From positions 1-24,559 of the forward strand of contig CAZJYI010000158.1 of NCBI GenBank assembly GCA_964550025.1: a stretch of DNA of 24,559 bases, written 5' to 3'. The notes beneath the pieces were generated by a model. That model was not told the DNA's origin. It saw only the letters and a list, made by a program, of their open reading frames with translations, and did no database searches. Positions 14,762 through 20,916 of this stretch are shown here, in pieces. Source of the stretch: CAZJYI01 sp964550025. Lineage in GTDB: Bacteria > Verrucomicrobiota > Kiritimatiellia > UBA8416 > CAYOBW01. The first letter of the stretch is position 1, and each line of letters begins with the position of its first letter. Made by a program: the position numbers and the translations under genes.

Positions 14762-16276
14762 TCATAGTCCCAGCCGTTCAAACTGCTCAGCTGGGCTATC
14801 GGCCTCTATCATGCAATTCTTCAGCTTCTGAATCATCTGCCCTTCAACTCCCGGATCACGTAGCGCATTCTGCTGGGCATAATCGTTCTCAATGTCAAAG
14901 AGCAAGGTCCCTTCCTCGATCAGAGGCGTGACTGATGCGGCAAAGACTTCAGCATTCTCGAACGGGACCTTGAAGACTGGATAGGATGTGTGTTTGAGGA
15001 AAGGGCCGACCTCAAATCTATCCGCAGTGAATTCACCTTCCTTCCTACCGTGAAAGACATTTGGCACCCCGATGAATTTGTTAAGGGTATCGAGGGTCGA
15101 ACAGTAGCTATAGCAGGGGGAGTTGTCCGCACCTTGCGGAACCCGCAGGTAGGTATAGGTCCCGTCCGTCACATTCACCGCTTTTGAGAACCAGCCGTAT
15201 ATGCAGGCATCGCGCAGTTTGTCTGTCTGTCCGCCAATGAGCGGCAGCAGGGATTTCCCTTTTACGCTGTCGGGCGTTTCCAGATCAAAGCAATCACACA
15301 TGGTGGGCATGATATCGATGTTCTGCGTAAGGGCATTAATCCGAGTACCTGCGCCCTGCCCCTGCGGCATGTGAACGAAAAGCGGGAGATGTCCGATCTC
15401 ATTGTAGACATGCATACTGTTCTTGGCTGTCCAGCCGTGTTCACCCAGCAGGTGCCCATGATCGCTTGTTAGAATGATCAGGGTGTCATCATACATGTCA
15501 TTCTCTTTCAGCGTATCAATGAACTGCCCAAACCATTTATCCGTCATGGTGGCAGTCGCCGCGTATGCTTTGCGAAGGTGCTCGATACCGTGTTCGGGAT
15601 TTCGTGGACTACCGACCTTGCTATAGCTGGACCAGTCATAGTGAGGTCCCTGCCAATCGTCTTCATAGAGATCGAGGAACTCCTGCGGGCAGTCGAAAGG
15701 TTCATGGGGATCAAAGGCCTCCACGTGGAGGAAGAAATCATCCGCCCCCTGGTTGTCCCTGACCCAGTCGCAGGCGTGTTGGAAGGTCATTGGTGTGGGA
15801 TAGTCTTCATCTGACTTGAAGTTCGTCCTGTTAAGCTCGTATTGAGCTGTCATGATGCCGAGATAGTCGTTCGGCAGTTCAGGCTTGGTCACCCGGGAGA
15901 CATGCCTGTCATGTTCCTGACCGCGAATGAAGTCCCAGGTATCAAACTGCTGACAGTAGTGCTCCCCGCCGATTTCAAAGTAGTGATGATGGTCGGTAAC
16001 CATGTGGGTAGAAATGCCCTTCTCCTGCATGAGGCGGGGAAAGGTTACATCGTAGGGCTCGATCGGTCCCCAACCCCGTTCCAGGAAGTTGAGCCGCCCG
16101 GTGAAGATGTCGCGACGGGCAGGCATACAGGGGGCCGATCCCACCCAGTGACCGTCAAACTGTATGGACTCTCCCGCGAACGTGTCGATATGGGGAGTCT
16201 TCATCCAGGCATCTGGATTGTACCTCTTCAGCATATGCCGGTTCAGGCTGTCCATTAGGACCATTACTGCTTTCAT
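14762..16276 (-). CDS. Type-I sulfatase, leaderless (cytoplasmic), 504 aa, divergent subfamily
   Basis: The N-terminus (MKAVMVLMDSLNRHML) enters the first strand directly with metal ligand Asp9 and has no signal peptide. The formylglycine motif C-M-P-A-R is at residues 50-54 (Cys50) in APCMPARRDIFTGR. The usual GKWH block is absent; its place is taken by THMVTDHHHYFEIGG, a signature of a distinct sulfatase subgroup that has His-rich segments there. IILTSDHGHLLGEHG and FLHVEAFDPHEPF are kept. It is predicted to act on an imported small substrate. AAGGAG is 11 bases before the ATG. It lies downstream of the GRE activase with a 263-base gap that holds a palindromic repeat, so it may belong to the same or a following transcription unit. 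Confidence 0.93.
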   Translation of the reverse strand: MKAVMVLMDSLNRHMLKRYNPDAWMKTPHIDTFAGESIQFDGHWVGSAPCMPARRDIFTGRLNFLERGWGPIEPYDVTFPRLMQEKGISTHMVTDHHHYFEIGGEHYCQQFDTWDFIRGQEHDRHVSRVTKPELPNDYLGIMTAQYELNRTNFKSDEDYPTPMTFQHACDWVRDNQGADDFFLHVEAFDPHEPFDCPQEFLDLYEDDWQGPHYDWSSYSKVGSPRNPEHGIEHLRKAYAATATMTDKWFGQFIDTLKENDMYDDTLIILTSDHGHLLGEHGWTAKNSMHVYNEIGHLPLFVHMPQGQGAGTRINALTQNIDIMPTMCDCFDLETPDSVKGKSLLPLIGGQTDKLRDACIYGWFSKAVNVTDGTYTYLRVPQGADNSPCYSYCSTLDTLNKFIGVPNVFHGRKEGEFTADRFEVGPFLKHTSYPVFKVPFENAEVFAASVTPLIEEGTLLFDIENDYAQQNALRDPGVEGQMIQKLKNCMIEADSPAEQFERLGL

Positions 16277-16327
16277 AATCAGCCGTACTCCTTAAGCGCT
16301 TCAAGCTAGTTTCTGTTGCGAGAAGCT

Positions 16328-16543
16328 TCAGTGCTCTCCGTAGCCAGTCGCAGCCTGCCCGCCGTAGCCTTGTGCGAAGGCTGGGTTGCGACTGAGGCCC
16401 CGCCGTAGCCACACTCGCGGCGCCTCGAACTCCTTCTCTTCCCCGCCCCCCTTGTTGTACAAGGTATAATCAGTCTGCTTGTTCCAGATCCATCTGGTGG
16501 TCCTGAATGCGTTGGGTTCTGTCGGCAAAAAAGCTGCTCTCAT
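16328..16543 (-). other. Possible 71-codon open frame overlapping the activase stop (ATGA)
   Basis: An ATG at 16543 overlaps the activase TGA. The first part (LPTEPNAFRTTRWIWNKQ) looks protein-like, but the last third is encoded by the palindromic repeat (NPAFAQGYGGQAATGYGEH), which is typical of repeat DNA read as protein. I know of no family. It could be a small coupled gene, a decayed gene fragment invaded by a repeat, or chance. Confidence 0.2.
16338..16410. repeat. Palindromic intergenic repeat (GCCGTAGCC...GCGAAGGC type)
   Basis: The element has an outer stem AGTCGCAGCC (16346-16355) with GGTTGCGACT (16384-16393), nine Watson-Crick pairs plus one G-U, and an inner stem AGCCTT/AAGGCT (16366-16382) with loop GTGCG. 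The 8-mer CCGTAGCC occurs three times (near 16339, 16363 and 16403). I recall GCCGTAGC...GCGAAGGC palindromes as abundant intergenic repeats in Verrucomicrobiota and Kiritimatiellota genomes; within this window only this cluster is seen. Confidence 0.7.
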
Positions 16544-17466
16544 GAACGTTCTTCCGTGCCAGCAGGTTGATTCACAAGGGTCACACCCAGTTCCGCGAAG
16601 CTGGCGATCCAGGCGTCGATTTCGGCTGCTTCGGGAGTGGCTGCTTCGATTCGGCTGTCGTCGGCATGGCCAATGCGCTCGAGTTTTGAGTCACCCATAC
16701 GATGGTAAGGCATGAGCTGCACGCCACGCAGGCCCGGCAGCTCCCGACTCAACTGCGCCACTGACTGGAAGTGCTTCAGGCGGTCGTTCAGTCCCGGGAT
16801 AGTCGGCAAGCGCAGCAGGATGGACGCGCCGGTGTCGTGCAGGCGCCGCAGGTTCTTCAGAATGGGTTCCAGTGGCACGCCAGTGACCTGCTTGTGCCGT
16901 TCGGGATCGGTCTCCTTGAGGTCGAAAAGGAACAGGTCGGTCAAAGGCCGCAGCTGTTCGATCCGTGCGTAGTTGGCGAATCCCGAGGTCTCGATGCAGG
17001 TGTGCAGCTCTTGTCTTCTGGCGCGTCGCAGCAGGGCCTCGCAGAAATCCGCCTGCATGAGTGGCTCCCCGCCGGAGAGGGTCATGCCGCCCCCGGAGTT
17101 CTCAAAGTACGCCTTGTCTTTCAGCACCTCGGCGATCACCTCGTCCACGGTCATCTTCCGGCCAATGACTTCAAGCCCTTGGGCATGGCAACCCTCGGCG
17201 CAGGTGCCGCACACGGTACACAGCTCACGGTTGACCCGATGCACCCCCTCCTCCACCTGGTGAGCGGCTTCCGGACAGTGCTGAAAGCAGTGGCCACACT
17301 TGATGCAGCGGCCGGGAATGAAAGACAGCTCTGGATCAGGCGAGACCGACTCGGGGTTGTGACACCAGAGACAGTGCAGGGGACAGCCTTTCAGGAAGAC
17401 CGTCGTACGAATTCCCGGCCCATCGTGAATGGAGAACTTCTGGATGTCGAAAACCAGGCCGGTCAT
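16540..17466 (-). CDS. Glycyl radical enzyme activase (radical SAM, two extra 4Fe-4S clusters), 308 aa
   Basis: It generates the glycyl radical on the partner GRE by reductive cleavage of S-adenosylmethionine. The radical-SAM motif C28-x3-C32-x2-C35 sits in LKGCPLHCLWCHNPE. A ferredoxin-like insert carries two CxxCxxCxxxC clusters (Cys54, 57, 60, 64 and Cys83, 86, 89, 93), as in activases of B12-independent diol dehydratases and choline lyase and unlike the short PflA. SGGEP at 131-135 binds SAM. The N-terminal FDIQKFSIHDGPGIRT is the family hallmark. The length fits the family. Its ATG overlaps the stop of the upstream sulfatase fusion (ATGA) with no strong ribosome site of its own, so translation is coupled to that sulfatase. 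It is not an anaerobic sulfatase-maturating enzyme. Confidence 0.95.
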   Translation of the reverse strand: MTGLVFDIQKFSIHDGPGIRTTVFLKGCPLHCLWCHNPESVSPDPELSFIPGRCIKCGHCFQHCPEAAHQVEEGVHRVNRELCTVCGTCAEGCHAQGLEVIGRKMTVDEVIAEVLKDKAYFENSGGGMTLSGGEPLMQADFCEALLRRARRQELHTCIETSGFANYARIEQLRPLTDLFLFDLKETDPERHKQVTGVPLEPILKNLRRLHDTGASILLRLPTIPGLNDRLKHFQSVAQLSRELPGLRGVQLMPYHRMGDSKLERIGHADDSRIEAATPEAAEIDAWIASFAELGVTLVNQPAGTEERS

Positions 17467-20400
17467 GGGGCGGGGCTCACAATCTCAAGCGGGGCGCATT
17501 CCTGACCTGAGCGGATGTTGGCGTAGCCGGCGTGCGTAATTCGCCTGATCTGTTTCGGAAATTCCGCCCGGAGCTTGTTGCCGGCGACGTCGAGGGAAAT
17601 GGTCCGTTCCGCCTGGTTGATGGTGATCAGAACCGGCGTCAGGTTACCCTTGGTCAGGTCGGCCTCTGCATATGTACCGACTGCTGCCCGCGGCATTGAC
17701 ACGGCCTGGATACAGAGCGTCTTCTGCCCGTAGTAGACACCAAGCTTGAGGACTTTCCTTGCCTCCGTACCATCGCCAATGGCAAGAAACGCATTCGCCG
17801 TCCTTGCGGTCGGCCTCAAACGGACGGCTGACCTGATCTGCACGACATCCTTTGCAATCCCAATCGGTCTCAAAGCCCAGGCAATCTCCCCTGGGTCGGC
17901 GGTGAGCACGTAGCCAAGTTCACCTTCCTTGGCAAGCCTGCCGTTGAATACGTGGAAATCTCCAACGACCGTGTCCCGGGGGGCCGCTGTCGCCTTCGGC
18001 TTCCGCGCATGCTTCGGTGGTTCTACCTTGTCGCCGGCGCCAGCGCCCTCGTACGTAGGATTCCTGATAGGGATGTGCGCGTTCTTGCGTTTCAGGTCCG
18101 CCATCAGCATGGCGTCGAGCTTCTCGCACAGCGCCGGCTTCGTCTTGGCCAGGTTTCGCGTCTCCCCGATGTCCTGCGACAGGTCGTAGAGTTCCTGGCG
18201 ACCGACGAAGAACTTGATGTACTTGTAGTTGCCGTGGCGAATGGACGCGCAGGGCTCCATCCCCTCGCCCGCCTTGATGCGGGCGGGCATGAACCAGGTG
18301 AGTTGGTCGCGCTTGAGTGGCGCGCCCGACTTGACGTGCGCCATCAGGCTCTGCCCGTCGAGCGGGTTGGCGGCCCTCTTCGTCAGCCCCGCCAGATCGA
18401 GAATGGTGGGATAGAAGTCCACGGAGTTGATCGGCTCATCGCTGGTCGTTCCTGCCTGCACCGTGCCGGGCATGCTGATGATGCACGGGACCCTCACACC
18501 GCCCTCGTAGAGCAGAGCCTTCTCGCCACGTAACGGCTGCATTGAGGTGATGGGGGCCACTCTACCGGTCACCCGGCACTTCTTCTCCATGGCGATGCCG
18601 CCATTGTCCGAAGCAAGGATGACCAGGGTTTCCTTCTCGATGCCCAGTTGCGTCAACCTGTCCATCACTCGACCAACCGAGTCATCAAGGCTCTTGATCA
18701 TCCCGGCATAGACGGAATTGCGCTGCTTGTCATTGGCATCGAGCTTGGATTCAAAGTACTCCGTGTACTCGTCCTTGGATTGCCAGGGACCGTGGACCGA
18801 GAAATGTGAGAAGTAGAGAAAGAAAGGCGTCTTCGCCTTGTGCTGCTTCTCCATCCAGGCAAGGGATTCGTCCGTCAGTCGATCGGTCACATGTTCGCCC
18901 TCTGGGCCATCCGTCAGATTGGGGATGCTATAGGGAGAGAAATAGGAATGTGGCCAGCCATAGTGTGAGCCGGCGATATTGATATCGAACCCGTGCTTCT
19001 CCGGGAACTTGTCGGCGTCCGGACCAAGGTGCCATTTACCGATGAAGGCTGTCGCGTAGCCTCTCTCCTTGAGGCGTTCGGCGATCGTCATACTTCGGTC
19101 CGGATGGAGCTGCCCCAGCTGTTTCGATAATCGGAGCGGCATCTTGCTGAACCGGTACTCCGGTGCGTCTTTCCAGCTCTCGTAGTCCTTGAATCCCTGG
19201 TATTTCTCACGCGAATGCGGGGTTACCCCGATCAGATGCTGCCGGGCCGGTGACCAGCCAGTCAGGATTGCGGCCCGCGTAGCGGAGCACAACGGCGCCG
19301 CCGCATAGGCATCGGTGAAGCGCACTCCCGATTCGGAAAGCTTGTCGATATTTGGGGTTTCGTAGAACGTACTGCCGTAGCACCCCAAGTCCTTCCAGCC
19401 CATGTCGTCAACAAGAATGAGCACGATATTGGGTGGTCGACCGGTAGTGGCCATCGCTGAGGGAGCCTGTGCGGGAATGGCCCCAACAACATTGTGCATG
19501 AATGAGTGCTCGCCGGTTTCGGGGCCTGTCCGCGACGGGTGGGGTTGCCAGCACTCGAAGCTGATGGCATCCGGCCGTATGTCCGATGCCGCACATTCCT
19601 TCGCCATGCGGCGAACGGCTTCGGCAGCGCGATGGTCGTTGCGGGCAGCCGAGTCATCCTTGAGACCGAACCCGTATGCCCCCGGCGTGACTAGGAAGAC
19701 GACGCGCATGCCGGCCGCGCGTGCGATCTCCGCGGCCGCGGTCGCTCGTCCGAGGTCGAGCGAGATCTCCGCGGCCCGATCGACGTATTCCCGCTTGAGG
19801 ACGAAAGGCCCGCCCGCGGTAATGATCTTGCCGGTGGCGTCGCGGTGGGCGGCCTGGATTTGGTGGTCGATCATGAAGTTGCGGATCCGCACCCCGGCAG
19901 CGTCCCCCGAGGCATGTAGTTTCTGGAGGAAAGCAGACAGCTCCACACCATGCGGACCCGAGTACGCTCGGCCGCCGCCCGGGGCTTTCACCCGGAAATG
20001 CCCAAGCGACTCGGCAATGCCGAATTCGGCCTCGGGGAACTCGCCGTGGAGCTCCGCCAGGGCCTCGGAAAACTCCTTTATCAACTCGTCAATAGAATAG
20101 GCGACACCGTCTTTGGTCTTCCCCGCTTTCTGCTCCCCCATTCGCATCATGACAGCGTGGTCGGTGGTCAGGTAATCGATGCTGCCCCCCGCCTTTCGCC
20201 AGCGCTCGAGCAGTGGTATCTGCACCTCCCGGGTATACCTGCGGCCCACCCCGGACCGCCCGGCCTTGATCATGTCGGGCCAGAATCGCACGCCGCCGAT
20301 CTCGATGTTCACCTTCAGGTTGTGCTTCCGGTAAAACGCCGCCAGGGCACGCAACTGCTCGTCGCTGGCCCGGTTGAAGGTCTTGCCGGTCACTTTGTCG

Positions 20401-20627
20401 CGGTGCTTACCGAGAAGGGCCATGTGGAATCCGACCGCATGCGTCCGGGCCAGCACGGTCTTCCACTGGGACGCATCGGTCAGTGTCTCAACGTAATCAT
20501 CGCGCAGGGGGCCAAAGAAGCCGCCCTTGCACACGTAAGGATGCACCCACAGTTCCCGCCCCTCCCCCATGCAGGTGGCAGGGAGCAAGACAAGTAGCAG
20601 CATAGCCAGAGCGAACGTAATCCTCAT
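17463..20627 (-). CDS. Exported three-domain fusion: TIM-barrel-like domain, sulfatase, lectin-like domain, 1054 aa
   Basis: The ATG at 20627 is chosen because AGAAGG lies six bases upstream and it starts a clean signal peptide (MRITFALAMLLLVLLPATCMGEG); in-frame ATGs at 20651 and 20642 would only lengthen the leader. Residues about 24-385 are an unnamed domain with a TIM-barrel-like alternation (LKVNIEIGGVRFWPDM, YLTTDHAVM, EFGIAESLGHF, RIRNFMIDHQIQ, MRVVFLVTPGAYGFG, AISFECWQPHP). Residues 398 to about 870 are a sulfatase: LVDDMGWKD, motif C-S-A-T-R at 447-451 with Ala in place of the usual Pro, FIGKWHLGPD, ASDNGGIAM. Residues about 885-1054 resemble a concanavalin-A/LamG-type module. The gene lies between the GRE and its activase and overlaps the activase by four bases. 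A bifunctional glycan hydrolase/sulfatase is possible, but the first domain's activity is unproven. Confidence 0.9.
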   Translation of the reverse strand: MRITFALAMLLLVLLPATCMGEGRELWVHPYVCKGGFFGPLRDDYVETLTDASQWKTVLARTHAVGFHMALLGKHRDKVTGKTFNRASDEQLRALAAFYRKHNLKVNIEIGGVRFWPDMIKAGRSGVGRRYTREVQIPLLERWRKAGGSIDYLTTDHAVMMRMGEQKAGKTKDGVAYSIDELIKEFSEALAELHGEFPEAEFGIAESLGHFRVKAPGGGRAYSGPHGVELSAFLQKLHASGDAAGVRIRNFMIDHQIQAAHRDATGKIITAGGPFVLKREYVDRAAEISLDLGRATAAAEIARAAGMRVVFLVTPGAYGFGLKDDSAARNDHRAAEAVRRMAKECAASDIRPDAISFECWQPHPSRTGPETGEHSFMHNVVGAIPAQAPSAMATTGRPPNIVLILVDDMGWKDLGCYGSTFYETPNIDKLSESGVRFTDAYAAAPLCSATRAAILTGWSPARQHLIGVTPHSREKYQGFKDYESWKDAPEYRFSKMPLRLSKQLGQLHPDRSMTIAERLKERGYATAFIGKWHLGPDADKFPEKHGFDINIAGSHYGWPHSYFSPYSIPNLTDGPEGEHVTDRLTDESLAWMEKQHKAKTPFFLYFSHFSVHGPWQSKDEYTEYFESKLDANDKQRNSVYAGMIKSLDDSVGRVMDRLTQLGIEKETLVILASDNGGIAMEKKCRVTGRVAPITSMQPLRGEKALLYEGGVRVPCIISMPGTVQAGTTSDEPINSVDFYPTILDLAGLTKRAANPLDGQSLMAHVKSGAPLKRDQLTWFMPARIKAGEGMEPCASIRHGNYKYIKFFVGRQELYDLSQDIGETRNLAKTKPALCEKLDAMLMADLKRKNAHIPIRNPTYEGAGAGDKVEPPKHARKPKATAAPRDTVVGDFHVFNGRLAKEGELGYVLTADPGEIAWALRPIGIAKDVVQIRSAVRLRPTARTANAFLAIGDGTEARKVLKLGVYYGQKTLCIQAVSMPRAAVGTYAEADLTKGNLTPVLITINQAERTISLDVAGNKLRAEFPKQIRRITHAGYANIRSGQECAPLEIVSPAP

Positions 20628-20744
20628 GCAAGACCTTCTCATCAGCGGCATCCTATTGCTTCCGCCTTCTCCCCGTTCTCGGCCGGCTGATCACCATCCA
20701 GAGAGAAGTGTCTTTCCTGCCTTCCAACCATTCCGGCGGACGAT

Positions 20745-20808
20745 AGCGGCGACGCGAACGGTGAACGAGTGAGAGGCCATTCACCTGTGTTCCGCTCTCG
20801 TCGCCGCT
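20745..20808. other. Strong inverted repeat in the gap between GRE and the sulfatase fusion
   Basis: AGCGGCGACG (20745-20754) pairs perfectly with CGTCGCCGCT (20799-20808), with an inner GGTGAA/TTCACC stem (20760-20765 with 20780-20785). It sits in the 289 bases between the GRE stop and the fusion's start. It may partly terminate or stabilise the GRE message, giving more GRE than downstream products. No U-tract follows on the minus strand. The rest of this gap shows nothing I can name. Confidence 0.45.
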
Positions 20809-20916
20809 CGCGTCAACCGATCCCCCGCCTTCACACTCTCATTCAATTCCTGACAGAAGCCCTTCCGCTCATGACCTCGGTTCCGCCGGGACTGCCGCCA
20901 GCCAAGACGCGACTGT

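Noticed and set aside
16540..17466. Radical-SAM protein considered as an anaerobic sulfatase-maturating enzyme
   Set aside because: The FSIHDGPGIRT start, CPLHCLWCHNPE motif, paired ferredoxin clusters directly after it and length of 308 aa are those of GRE activases; maturases are longer and arranged differently.
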